Below are positions 32,512-43,580 of a stretch of DNA of 64,000 nucleotides, in pieces. Made by a program: the position numbers and the translations under genes. Each line of letters begins with the position of its first letter. The stretch's first letter is position 1. The notes beneath the pieces are model-generated. The model was not told the DNA's origin. It did not search any database and worked only from the letters and a program-made list of their open reading frames with translations. This DNA comes from Macrophomina tecta. Its lineage: Eukaryota; Ascomycota; Dothideomycetes; Botryosphaeriales; Botryosphaeriaceae. The stretch spans positions 1,178,001 through 1,242,000 of the forward strand of contig JAKSGN010000033.1 of the NCBI GenBank assembly GCA_024180945.1. The letters are read 5' to 3'.

Positions 32512-34995
32512 ATGAAATCGCCCACGAGAAGCTTTCTTCGACGCCCACTGTGGTTAGACAGGCCTAACGCCCGCAGCTTCCTGGACCCTAGAAAAAGCTT
32601 GCCGGGGCAGGCGGGAATATGGCGTGCGCAAGACGTGCGCAAGACGGAACTGGACGATGTTTTGGAGCGAGCATCTGGCCAGCCGTCTTCGCCTTTGACG
32701 GCAGACACCCTGCTCGACCGCGCCACTGCCCTTCGAGTCAAAGAATATCTGCGCGCCCGTGAGGGCAGTCTCCTTGTCCGCTGTCTGTTGCCTCGCGCTA
32801 GGCAGGTCTACCTGGAGAGGTTTAATCGCTGCCTGTCTATGGCCGATCTCTACCCCAAAGACCGCGAGACAGCAAAGGAGTTGTGGAGGCTGTACATCAA
32901 GCTACAGCTAAGTTCCTCTGGCTTCCTACATGCCATGTCTGCCCGAGCATGGGATGTGCTGTGGGCATCCCAATCTCTGCGGACACCGGCCGAGCCCAAG
33001 ATTGTCGCCCACTTGGTCCAGCTGGCCGAGGACATGCGACGCGGAGGCCACCAAGCCAGCTTTGGCCAGCGACTCATACACATTGAGACTCTTTTTTGGA
33101 AGGATAATAAGGAAAGAGCAATCGATGAATGGGAGCGCGGGTACAAGACGAAAGCTGGCCGGACAGAGGATAGCTATAGACCGGAGTACCTGGATCTCGG
33201 CGTTCGCATGCACGCTGTTGCCGGAAATCTGCTCCGAGCTCGAGACCTACTCGCTACTCTATTTGCCTCCCATCCTGACTGGAATCCGCGTCTCATTCTA
33301 TATGTCTTTGACGCATATGTCGCCCTTCCGGACCGACCTGGTCGCCACAAATACGCTTGGAGCCTCTATAAACGCCTCCAAGAACTTCTTCTTGACCAGA
33401 TGACCTTAGAAGACTACGAGAGATGCTACGTCGGCTTCCTGAAGGCTGGTAGCCGCAGCCGCGCCGTAGAAGTTTTCCAAGACCTGTTGCACCATGGGCA
33501 TAAGGTCAATGCAACGATTGTGCAAAGCTTTAGTAAATTGGCTCACAACCCCGACCAAGTCAATGAGGCTTTTTTGGCTGGCATCTTGTCTGTGTCATCT
33601 GCTGTTCAAAACAAAGGCTATTACGCCGACTGGATCAACCTGCTCACCAGGAGGGGCCACGCAGACGCTGCAGCTCAGGTGGTCGAGCTCATGTACGAAA
33701 GAGGCGTAGCACCTGAAGACCAGCATTTGAATTCGTTAATCAACGCTTGGATACGTATAGGAACCCCAGAACTCCTTCAGAAGGCCGAGACACTTGGTCT
33801 CCAGATGGTCGTCGAACGTATCTCTCAAGTCCGGCGCCGCACCGGAGAGTCAGATTCAATCAAAAACGGGCCCCAGGAAGGCCTAAAGTCTCCACAAAAG
33901 CTGTTCCTGCGCCGTACCATACCTCCAGCCTCAAGCCACACATTCGAGCTGCTTGCGACCATATACATAAAGCAGGGCAACAAGAAGAAACTGGCCGACC
34001 TGCACTCGTGGCAGACCCAACACGCCAGGCTCCCCACAACCACCGCCGCCCTCAACGCGGAGATGGCCCACTTTCTCCGGCACGGCTACCTCCCCGATGT
34101 CTGGCGTGTCTTCAAGCGCGAAGTCCTGCGCCGGCCGACCCAGGATCTTGCCCGCACCCGCCCGGACACAGGCACCTTCATGCTCCTCTGGGAGGCTTCG
34201 CGCACCAAGCCACGCACCCTCACGCGCTCGCACCTCTACCGCCTCGGCGACCGCACCTCCTTCCCACCACCCACCATCATCCTCCGCCATACCCTCTCCT
34301 GGCTGTCGTCCCTCGCTGCTGCCGACGGCAAGCCCCGCAACCGGCGCCCCGCCACCACCAACACGAAGAAACTCCTCACCCAGATCTCCAGCTCCCGCCT
34401 CCCCACCCTCATCATCCGCACCTTTGCCGCCTGGACGGACATCACCGGCGCTCTCGTCGCCCTCCACGCCCTCGCCAGCCCGCTCCTCGCCATCCCGCCC
34501 ACGCAGCGCGCCATCCACCTCATCGCCCAAGCCGTCGCCCGCGCCGCTGTCGGCCGCGGCCGCGGCACCCGCACCCCGCGCCAGCGTCGCGAGGTCGCTG
34601 CCTCCAGCGCCCTTGCCCACAACCTCGAGCAGGTGCTGCGCGCGCTGCGGGCGTTGCTGGAGCGGCGACTGGCCGCCGAGAAGGGAGGATGGAATGCGGC
34701 GGTGGCGGAGGAAGGGGAGGGTGAGGGTGAGGGTGAGGAGCAGACGGAGAACAACAAGAAGCAGAAGCAGAAGAACGAAATCTTTCTCGACGCGCTGGCC
34801 GAGCTCGTGCGCGCGGCGCTCGTCAGGCAGGGCGTCCGTCCGCGCGAGGTCGAAGGCAGGATCGCGGGCGTCAAGAGGGCCATCGGCGCCGAGGGCTTGC
34901 GCGTTGGAGACAAGGATGCGTGGGAGGTGGCGAGGGAGCTGGGTGTGTGGGTTGAAGAAGGAGAACGAGAGGCCGTGGATGGGGTAAGGAGGTGA
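32512..34995 (+). CDS. Mitochondrial PPR-like RNA-processing/translation factor
   Basis: Single-exon gene of 827 residues. The first about 25 residues are Arg-rich without acidic residues (RSFLRRPLWLDRPNARSF), a good mitochondrial targeting sequence. The centre is a series of amphipathic helix pairs of about 35 residues. PPR-like units are clearest at YCGFLKAG-type positions (ERCYVGFLKAGSRSRAVEVFQDLLHHG) and WINLLTRRGHADAAAQVVELMYERGVAP, followed by HLNSLINAWIRIG. The C-terminal third is Arg/Ala-rich with an acidic Glu/Gly patch and a Lys/Gln run. The pattern recalls fungal mitochondrial translation or mRNA-maturation factors such as Cya5-type proteins acting on cox1. I do not assign a specific target. 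Minus-strand frames across the GC-rich 3' half are shadows. Confidence 0.85.
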   Translation: MKSPTRSFLRRPLWLDRPNARSFLDPRKSLPGQAGIWRAQDVRKTELDDVLERASGQPSSPLTADTLLDRATALRVKEYLRAREGSLLVRCLLPRARQVYLERFNRCLSMADLYPKDRETAKELWRLYIKLQLSSSGFLHAMSARAWDVLWASQSLRTPAEPKIVAHLVQLAEDMRRGGHQASFGQRLIHIETLFWKDNKERAIDEWERGYKTKAGRTEDSYRPEYLDLGVRMHAVAGNLLRARDLLATLFASHPDWNPRLILYVFDAYVALPDRPGRHKYAWSLYKRLQELLLDQMTLEDYERCYVGFLKAGSRSRAVEVFQDLLHHGHKVNATIVQSFSKLAHNPDQVNEAFLAGILSVSSAVQNKGYYADWINLLTRRGHADAAAQVVELMYERGVAPEDQHLNSLINAWIRIGTPELLQKAETLGLQMVVERISQVRRRTGESDSIKNGPQEGLKSPQKLFLRRTIPPASSHTFELLATIYIKQGNKKKLADLHSWQTQHARLPTTTAALNAEMAHFLRHGYLPDVWRVFKREVLRRPTQDLARTRPDTGTFMLLWEASRTKPRTLTRSHLYRLGDRTSFPPPTIILRHTLSWLSSLAAADGKPRNRRPATTNTKKLLTQISSSRLPTLIIRTFAAWTDITGALVALHALASPLLAIPPTQRAIHLIAQAVARAAVGRGRGTRTPRQRREVAASSALAHNLEQVLRALRALLERRLAAEKGGWNAAVAEEGEGEGEGEEQTENNKKQKQKNEIFLDALAELVRAALVRQGVRPREVEGRIAGVKRAIGAEGLRVGDKDAWEVARELGVWVEEGEREAVDGVRR

Positions 34996-36511
34996 GTGGT
35001 TAGCATGAGGACAAGCTCTGTCACGTATTTGCTCAAGTAATGTGGAGGGTAAAGTTAAGGGAATGAGGCAGTCAAAACGGTTCTTCGTACATACTTTTAG
35101 CGCACCCTCTCTACTCGCATGATACCCAGCAGAAGTCTCCCCATCCAATAAGAACAATTGAATATCTCAATAAGGCTTTCATAGCGAATGCTCTCTCTGT
35201 GGTTTGTTTAAAATGTGTAAGATCACTCATACTCCGAGCACATATCATCTCATGCGTTACTCCAATCACTCTTGATTAGTCTCTTTAATTAAATCATCTA
35301 TTGACCATATCCTTGGGATCGTCCTTTTTTCTTTTCGAATACATACTTTTAGCAAACTTGGCAGCGGCAGTACACCCTTCACTAGCATACTCGAACCACC
35401 CTTGCACTGTAATGCCGCTGAAAGCCCCCCTCCAGAAAAAGCTCCTTGTCGACTGACCCATCCTTACTCGCTTTTCGACATCATGGTACACTCCGATTCA
35501 GCATACGAAAGCCGCTACAGAATGTCAAAGAAGAGTCGAAATACGCATAAGCAGGGTGTCAATAAGAAGTGAGAGGGGAATTGGAAGAGTCAAACGTGAC
35601 CCTCGGAAAATAAACGGAAACGCTTTTTGAAGAACCGGCTGTCCGATCTATACGCGTGAATGAAAAGTTGACAAATAAACTCCGGGAATCGATGAGAAGG
35701 GAAGCAAAGGAAAATTTGTTAAGTAAACTGGCCTATTTCTGCAAAGGGGCTATTGATGATTTGAATCGAAGTTAATGAGAGTTAGAGGTGCCGTCTGTCT
35801 GAATAGAAAAGAGAGTGTCGTAGAAAGAAGAACGCGGAGTGGCTGCGGTGTCCATGGCATGCCGCATTTCAGGAGAACTAGACAGCGGAGACGATTCGTG
35901 TTCCCTTGAATAGGAATTGCGACAATCGCTGGTTCCGTCGCGTCCAGATGTCGACGTTCGTGAAGGGCGACAGGGACAACGTGAATGCATGACGCCTGCC
36001 AGATGCTCATGGCGTTGCTCGTTGGAAGTTCGAAGCGTGGAGATCTTTACGAAATAGCAAAAGCAGTCTGGTCCACGAAATTTGGGCGGAATGCTGTGAC
36101 AGAAGGCGAATAAAAGTAAAGTCGGGGTATAACCAAGTTTTTTTTAAAAAAAAAAAAAAAGGACAAAGAAGGGATGAACGGCTGGCAATCTCCACACCGT
36201 TGAACGCCACGAGAGTAGCCGCCAACTCCTTGCAATGAGTTCGCTCGACGCGTGAGGATCTTGAAAACATGTCTTCTGCTGAAAAGATAGGACAAGGATG
36301 GGTATACTGAATGTTCCTCGGATGAAGAAAGCTTCACGCCAACTTTCTGCTCGGCCAAATGCGTTCCGTCAAGAGTCAAAAATGTACCGGTTCTGTACAA
36401 CTCGTGACCAAGGTACAAATGAGAGGCCCGAATCCAAATGCGGTCGGAATACGCCCAACTATGCATCTTCTCATCTGCATATCGCTGCCGTTGATATTTT
36501 TAACTCGGGTG
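34996..36511. other. Convergent 3' region, nothing recognised
   Basis: 1.5-kb AT-richer spacer between the convergent PPR and kinase genes. It contains a T8A15 tract at 36138-36160. No coding stretch with protein-like composition. Confidence 0.6.
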
Positions 36512-39500
36512 TTATGCAAGCGAACTCTCTGCCCTTCGCGTAACACGTTTTACAGTTCCACCAACACCCTCAGTGTCGCTGTTATCTGCGCTGCTGAAGC
36601 TGATTGAGGTGGCTGCTGAGTGGTTGGCCGAGAGACTGCCATTGATACTTCCGTTACGAGGCCTCCTATTTGCACGTCTCGCCTGAGCCTGAGAGCCACA
36701 TGCCTTCAGTGTGCGGCGTAACGTCTTGAGGTAGAGTACATGGTCTCGTGCCACTCTGCTCGCTTCGGTGGCCATCATACGCGAATCAGCACCGTTCTCA
36801 AGTGTCGATGGATGCGGCGGCGTGGGACGTGGGGTACGCAAAGGCATGCGCGGCCTTTGTTGGCCGGCACCAAGTTGTATTGAGAAGCTCGCAGTGCTCC
36901 GCGGCGAGTACGTAGCAATAGACGTGCGCGGCGTCGTGAATTGAGTAACGTCACCGTTGTAAGCTAAGGCGGTGTCAGGTGAGGCGAAAGTACTACTGCT
37001 GAAAGAACCATTGGTAGAGGGAGGTGTACTTGATAAAAGCGAGTCCTGGTAACGCCACGTGCGGGGAGACTCGGGGTTGAATGACGGCATGCTCGTGTTG
37101 GATATCTGGCGTCTACTCTTAATGGTCTCATCGTTAATGCTTCCTTCATCTGGCAGAGCGTTGGCCATTCCAGTCGAGAATTGTGCGAAAGTGTCGTCTT
37201 CAGACTTCTTCGTGCCGCTGCCTCTGGTTCGCCTCCTGGGATTGACGAGACGATGAGCAACAGAGCCGTTTGAGTCTCGCGCGAGTGAAGACTTCCTCGA
37301 CCCCACGGAAACGCGGTGTTGTTCTTCCCGACCTTCGACGGTCGGGCCATGGTCCGAGACATACCCTTGCGTTTTCTCATCATCCTGGTCGCCAGGGGTT
37401 AAAAGGCCAGAAATGCGCTTATGAGGCTCAGACTGGGACTGTCTATGGTAAGATGCTCGATTATTGTTCTGGGACAGTTGGGCTTGCTCTTCCAGATCGA
37501 AAGGATTACCCGTGGTGATGTCGGCATCATTGCTGCCGGTGAACGAGTCGACCATAGAAGTTGCCGTAGGAGGACGGGGCACAAAGCTAATATCGGCAAA
37601 ATCAAGGTCGATCATAGATGTGCGCTCCGGCGATCCAGGTGCTGAATGCGAAAAGTGAAAATCATCAAATTGCCCAACAGGCTGAGTTGCAGCATGCCGA
37701 AGCTGAGGCCGCCATGCATCTCCCAAAGGGGGGGAGGGCCCAAGGCTTCCTCTGGGGCCCTTATCTGACACCGAGCTTCCTCCCGCGGGTGCTAAAGGAA
37801 ATGAGAATCCTGGGAGCATGCTATCGCGTCCGTCCTTGGATTGAGCTGCCAGTGTAGGCAATTGCAGCTCCTTGGTACCACGACGCTGCACCAAACGGCT
37901 AGTCCTATAGGCTGGATTCTCTTCATCTCCCGAGGCTTCCGCGGACGCAGTTGCAAAGGTCCAGTCCATCGTACGGCGATTCTTAGTATCTTCACGCTTC
38001 GGCTCCTCAGGAATAGGTGGAGGCTCCATGACGGGGAATTTCCAATCCTTTGTCGCACGCCTTGCTGTCTCAGTTGCAGGGGGATCTGCCAGAGGAAACT
38101 TCCAGTCTCTGGTAGCACGCTTCTCGCCAGGCGGTTCCATGGTCGGGAATTTCCAGTCCTTGGTTGCGCGCCGGGACCCTCTATTCGGTTGGTATGTGTA
38201 ATCCTCGTCGTCCTCGTCAGGCTCATCTTCCATTTCTTTCATGATTCGGTTGATCCTGCTCGCACGCAATGTGCTCGCATTGGCCAGATCCAGGTTTGGC
38301 GTAGTTTCGAACCCCGCGTCCACGGCATCCAAATCAATCATGGTGACCCTGTTCGAGGCCCGATTCGGTTCCCAACTTCGAAGCGCAAGGTCTGACTGAG
38401 ATGAGCGATCGCCGCCACCCAGCTCCATTTGCGGATCCTCGCCGTATCTGTATTCAGGGCGCGCAAGATTGAACAACCGTTCCAATCCCTCCTCCCCGCG
38501 CTTGATCTGCTGCTCTTTCATGGCTTTCTGATGCATCATGAACTTCCGGCCCCGACCTCTTGGCGCAGCCCCGTGATCTTCTGCGTCCTTGCCGGAGTCT
38601 CGGCCTTCTCCGAACGGGTCGACCATCGACAGGCGCTTTTCGTAGGCGAATTCCTCCTCGAAGTCCTGGGTAGTGCTGAACACCCAGTCTTCGCCTGCAT
38701 CAGATGAAAGGTCTGCCTCCATGCCTTCGGCGCCTCCTGCAGCCCACAATGAAGACCTGTTTCCACCACGGTCTTGCCAGTCCAGGAATCGTTTGACCAG
38801 AAGGGAAAGACTCTCGTTTGGATAACTCTCTTCGGTACCAAATACGTAAGGATGCTGGAGAATTTCCGCAACGGAGGGCCTCTCATACGGTCTCTCCTTG
38901 AGGATGAAGGATACGAAGTCTCGAAGCCCATTCGAATATTGGTTGCCTTCGAGACGTGGGGCCTGGCGCCTGTTTGCGAGAAACTCGAAATTTCGACCAG
39001 CATCAGGAGGCAGCCCCGTGGCCATTTCGAACACAGTGCATCCAAAAGCCCAGCAGTCGACCTCAGTGCCGTAACCAGCGCCAACTTGGTCTTTTATCAT
39101 TTCCGGGGGCATCCAGTTTGGCGTGCCAATGATAGTCGATCTCTTGTCGAAACTAGTCTCTAGGAGACCAGATACACCGAAATCAATGAGCTGCACGTTG
39201 CCATGTTGACTGATCATTACGTTTGCGCCTGTTGCTCCGTATTAGCAGGGCTGCAGATCCACAAATCAGGAATCGATCCGAGGCTGAGGCAACTTACATT
39301 TAATGTCGCGGTGAAGGATGCCCGCGTCGTGCACAAATTTAAGGCCAGTCGCAACTTCCCTGGCAATCGGGATGATAAAATGCTCCTCGAGAGGCATGGG
39401 TTTCTGCGGAGTCCCGCCGGGAGTGGCCCTCATGAGAGTCCGAACACTGCCACCGGCGACGTACTCGCTAATCATCCATAATTGAGAATGAAAGGCGAAT

Positions 39501-40442
39501 GATTCGTAGAAGCGATTGACGTTCTTGGCCGAGCTGTCCCGAAGTTGACGCAGGATGGAAGTCTCCTTGAGCAGTTGCTGGATGGTCTCATCTCGGTGAG
39601 CATGGCTCGGCTCGTCGTAGTCGGCCTTGTCGATTTCGCAGATCTTGATGGCCACGAGCTCGTTGGTCTCGCGATTTTTCCTGACGAACAGGCAGTCAGC
39701 ATGCAACAAGTCACGATGGACTCAGTGGACGTTACCCTTTGTATACTCGGCCAAAGGCGCCTTTCCCGATGAGCTCCAGGAAATCATAGGAAGGGGCTGC
39801 AGCACCATTACGCTCGGCGAAGCGCTCAACGGCCTTTTGGGCCTCACGTGCTGCCTCGGCCTGCTTGCTCCGGGCGACACTGACACGGGGACTCAGTGTG
39901 TTGGTCGCCATGATTTTGCCGCTTGAACGCCGTCTCCCTTGGGTGTTTCGACGAGCGTTGCTTCGAACAAGCGTGCACTTGAATTCAGGCGGGATCAGAA
40001 GAGGTTCAGAGGGAGAAAGCGGCTCGCAGTCAATCAAGCACAGAGCATGGCGGACATCAGTCGGCGGGAACTGCGAGGAAGGCGGCGGTGTCGGGTAGGG
40101 ATTGAAGAACTCGGCCAATGCCGCAGGTGCAGACGGCGGAGGTGTAAACGGACGAGCTGGAGCTGACGGAGACGCGGTGGGAGGAAAATCCGGAGGCGGA
40201 GCGAGATAATGCTTCAAATATTCACTGGGAGGCGGCGGGTCGGAATGCGAGCGGATCGTCTGGTGCTGTACCTCCACGGGCGGGGGCTCCGTGTGCACGC
40301 GGCGCAGGGGCGGAAGTTGTTGTTCTGGAGGCTTCAGAGCTGGATCCCTGGTTAGCGGCCAGGAGATCTTGTCTTTGGTAAGTTTCCCCGTGCTCTTTCC
40401 GCGCTGCGCGTGAACCTTCCACGCCGGCCGGCTGACCGGCAT
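36512..40442 (-). CDS. Ste20/GCK-family protein kinase with long repeat-bearing tail
   Basis: Three minus-strand exons, 40442-39736, 39680-39298 and 39228-36512, give about 1268 residues if translation starts at 40442. An alternative ATG at 39911 would remove a Pro-rich 177-residue leader. The kinase domain starts near residue 217 with IGKGAFGRVYKG completed at the first intron, then LVAIKI (catalytic Lys). HRDIKC is completed at the second intron, then ANVMI, DFGVSG and GTPNWMPPE. The activation loop and APE-equivalent PPE fit the Ste20 superfamily, germinal-centre-kinase side. The tail (about 750 residues) is disordered, with five copies of an R-x-T-x-[DE]-W-x-F-P-like motif and many Ser-Pro sites, and it ends in a basic helix. 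A morphogenesis or septation role is inferred from the family; it may be an MST-1-type GCK. Confidence 0.9.
37857..38172 (-). repeat. Five dispersed RRATKDWKFP-type repeats in the kinase tail
   Basis: In the kinase tail the motif RRATKDWKFPTMEPP recurs as KRATRDWKFPLADPP, RRATKDWKFPVMEPP, NRRTMDWTF and RRGTKELQLPTL, spaced 16-35 residues apart. Three copies are near identical. They look like short linear binding motifs with a phosphorylatable Thr. Confidence 0.85.
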
Positions 40443-41174
40443 GGTTGGCAGGCGCAAAAGGGCGAGAAATCAAGGAGGGCGACGATTTGGTGGAGGCGGC
40501 GTGCAGCACCGGACTGTGCAGCGAGTAGCCATGGCCGAACCGCGCCAAAAGATGGTCGCGGGGGTGGTGGGCGGGGAGCAGGGAAGTGGAGCTACTGGCG
40601 CAAAAGGAAGCGACGGGTGGTGACTTACAGAAGGGGAAAGCGCACCTAGGCGAGGGACAGCTGGGTCAGAGGCTGTGGCTGGACTGCAGGCATGGCTTCG
40701 TGGAAGTCGAGGTGCAGGCGGGCGCAACAGCGGCAGGGCGCACGTGTTGATATTCACGGGTTGGGCGGCGACAGCGGGCGCTTGAGGAGCTGGGGCAATG
40801 GCGGGGGCGAGCTGGCTGTGGCGGCGCAAGAGCGGAGCCGGACAGCGCGGATCAGGGCAGCGACAGTCGCAGGCGTGCGGGCTGCGGACGAGGGCGCGGT
40901 TGTGATGGGGCGAGGAAAAGGGTCCGCGGTGTTGAAGGGAGCCACGGAGCTGCTGCGCGCGATCCGCGACCAGGATGCGCCGTTTCGCAGAGCGCACGGG
41001 TCCGCGCCACAGCCTGCCAGCACCAGCGCCGCCTGGCCACTCACAGCCCAACGCTGCCGCGAGCCTGCGACATCCCGCACTCGCCACGCATGATGTCAGC
41101 CCGCCCGCGGCCGCCGCTATCTTGCTGCCAGCCCGTGCAACTCCCCTCATCCGCACTTCCCTCACCTCGCGAAC
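40443..41174. other. Divergent promoter region kinase / glycine-rich gene
   Basis: GC-rich spacer between opposite starts. A 300-codon minus-strand frame over 40470-41372 has shadow-like composition and overlaps the next gene, so I do not call it. Confidence 0.6.
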
Positions 41175-41608
41175 ATGGCTCCCAACGATAACTGGCTCAA
41201 CCGCCAAGTCCAGGGCGTCGTTGCTGGCGCCGGCAGCTTTGTGGGCGGCATGGTCAACAACGTGGCCAATGGCGTCTCGGGAGCCGGTCGAGGCATCGGC
41301 AACGGGTGCGCTCCCTTCCTTCTCCGCCCTTCCCCACGTTCTCGACGACAATCCCTTTTCGCGCTGACTCAAGCCGATTCTCTAGCATTGCTGGAACGAC
41401 TCGCGGCTGGGGCGACGGCGTCCGCAGCTACGGCAATGGCATCAAGGACGCCACTCGCGCTTCCGGCCCCCGCGCTCCCACTGCTGCCAACCCTCTCGGT
41501 CTCGCGGGCGGCTCTACCCAGAGTGCCGCCATGCTCACGTCCAAGGTAAAGGGAATTACCGGCGGATCTGCACGAGGCAGCGCGAGCAACCCTCTCGGTC
41601 TAAAATAA
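41175..41608 (+). CDS. Small glycine-rich conserved-type protein
   Basis: Two exons, 41175-41305 and 41386-41608 (80-bp intron), give 117 residues. The protein is rich in Gly, Asn and Ala, with WLNRQVQGVVAGAGSFVGGMVNNVANGVSGAGRGIGNG, the last Gly being made across the splice. WGDGVRSYGNGIKDATR follows, and two copies of NPLGLAG/NPLGLK occur in the tail. The N-terminal half could form an amphipathic, membrane-associating helix with small-residue faces. I recognise the style from uncharacterised filamentous-fungal proteins but can give no function. Start context and splice phase are good. Confidence 0.8.
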
Positions 41609-42339
41609 GGGGCTCCCGGCCGGGAAATTGGTTTCACATTGGCGACGGGCAATGATCTACGACTATCTGTATGTTTGCGGGAACGAGGCTGCGGAACTCG
41701 GTCGACTCGCCTTACTTTACTTCCGGAAGTGGCCTGGCTGAACAACTGACGCGTCAATCTCGGCCCGACCGTCCTGACTTTACTTGCTTTCGAGACCTGT
41801 AAAAACTATAACTGTCGCTCCAGAAGACAGCAAGTCCGAGCTTCATTGTATTGCAACAGCAACCGAAAACATGCGTCTTTCATGCAAACCCCCCACGCGC
41901 CAAACTCTTGAAATGTCTCTGTTACTCGTCACCGTGGCTTTTATGCAGGTGTGGCGACCGGTGTCCTGGCCCGGTACGGAACTCTGCGGAGATTTTCCAT
42001 CGCTATCCACATGCTGCGCGTAATGATTGCGCCTCCAGGCTTTAGCAATGGCACGTGGCATTGAAATAGGGCATCCAGCATTTGGATGAAAATGTGATTG
42101 TCTTTTATGAACACCTGCATCCAGATGAATGCTTCAGCTCTTGTTACGTGTGACGTTGCTGAAATCCGCGACCCTAGTACAAGCCTTTCACTTAAAGCCC
42201 GAAAGCTCAATCGGTCTGCCTAGCACCAATAATGAACTATAAGTACAACCTTTGAACATCACAATAACCGATTAGTCCGGCACATACCTCAAAAGGAGTT
42301 TCGAGTTGCATACCCGATCCTATCATCAATCTCTCGAAA
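41609..42339. other. Intergenic stretch, nothing recognised
   Basis: Spacer between the glycine-rich gene and the decayed catalase. Open frames are under 90 codons with no likely product. Confidence 0.6.
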
Positions 42340-43580
42340 GACGTCCCTGAACATATCCAGAGACCCGGTCAGATCTCACACTGACGCGGTACCGCACAGT
42401 ATCGGGATCCGCGAATATCCAGGCTGCAGCATTGGATCGGCAGATGGAGGAAAAGGCGAGGTGGGTCCAAGGCACAGTGCTGTTCAACGTCACCCGGCCC
42501 ACAGGCATAAGGGGGTTGTCGGAGTGAGGCCAGCCCTCGCTCACCTCGAAGATGTTCCAGCTGTGATTCTAGCCATCCTGTGGCTCCATCACTGGGGTGT
42601 ACATCGTCCAGGACGGGTATTCGCCTTTCAAGAGAGCGTCATGCTGGTGGGGCTGTGTGATGGTTCGGATTCCACTTGCGACCTTGACGGACTCGTCGCT
42701 AGTAAAGTTGACTACGCCCTGGTTTGTTGTGAACTGAATCTGGGCATAGTGAGAGGTGCCGTCCTGGAGAGCATCAGCCGCTCTACCAGATAGCCCGCAA
42801 AATCAAGTCTTACATCCGTGGTCAGCTTGTAGGTTTGCCCGCTTTACGCGTTCACGTTTCTGAGCGACTTGGGTGTGCCGCGCTCGGTGAAGGCACTTAT
42901 CAGCGCATGGATATCTTCCTGGCTGTTATCACGGAAAGCCCAAAATATATTAACATCCCGTCATATTACCCGCCAGATTCCGCTTGTGGGATCGGATCCC
43001 TCGCGAAGCACATGAGCCACTCTATATCAGCCAACCAGCCACAACAGCTCCTAAAAACTCAACGTACGCTGCTGTCCGAGACAAAATCCTGATTGCTCTC
43101 CGTAAACGCCTTCATGCGCTGCCCGCGGATATCACGCAACGTGTTGGCGCTCCCAACGCCCCGCCCGACGGTCGAGAGACGCAGAAGGACCCTTGGCTTC
43201 TTCCCAACGGCATCAAAGAATGCCGCGGATATGTATTGCGGGACATCATAAGCGACCTTAATCTCGCTGAACGTGCCCGCAGCATGGGCATGGACAGACC
43301 GCTCGGCGACGCGCTTTAACGGTTGGAATGGGCCAGGGTGCGGGAGAGTACGTGGGAGCACCCGCCATGGTCGATGTCCGTCCAGTCCCTGATTGGGTGA
43401 TCGTGTGCTTTGACATGAAAATTGGTAGAACTTCGACTGCCCGAGTGCTGTGGTTTGTGACTGCAGGCTGTGGAGGACAGAGTGTACATGAGCTGCCATG
43501 ATGAGAGCAGTCGCATACTCCAGCCATCTTTGTCAGCGCCTTCGGCCTACCCGAGAATCGAAAGATCATACAGAGCAATC
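42340..43580 (-). pseudogene. Decayed catalase gene
   Basis: Read on the minus strand, successive catalase segments appear in order. They are an N-terminal VAERSVHAHAAGTF (the His-containing motif), LLRLSTVGRGVGSANTLRDIRG, then IFWAFRDNSQEDIHALI and ERGTPKSLRNVNA. SGQTYKLTTD, LKGEYPSWTMYTPVMEPQD, WPHSDNPLMPVGRVTLN and remnants of SADPMLQ and DTVRYR follow. In-frame stops lie at 43059-43061, 42961-42963, 42844-42846 (replacing a Tyr) and 42569-42571. The frame shifts at least twice (between 43059 and 42961, and around 42450), and the Asn-containing and proximal-Tyr regions are lost. A normal 50-bp intron (42764-42813) is still intact, so this was a native spliced gene rather than a retrocopy. 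It cannot make an active enzyme. Ends are approximate. Confidence 0.85.

Noticed and set aside
28000..35000. Idea of a secondary-metabolite or defence cluster (oxidase, transporter, NmrA, FAS1 genes)
   Set aside because: No core synthase, no shared regulator, and the candidate genes are separated by unrelated housekeeping genes.
33931..35157. 408-codon minus-strand frame
   Set aside because: Antisense shadow in the GC-rich 3' half of the PPR gene; Gly/Ala/Arg-rich with no family pattern.
40470..41372. 300-codon minus-strand frame
   Set aside because: Overlaps the kinase promoter and the glycine-rich gene; low-complexity composition and no conserved motif.
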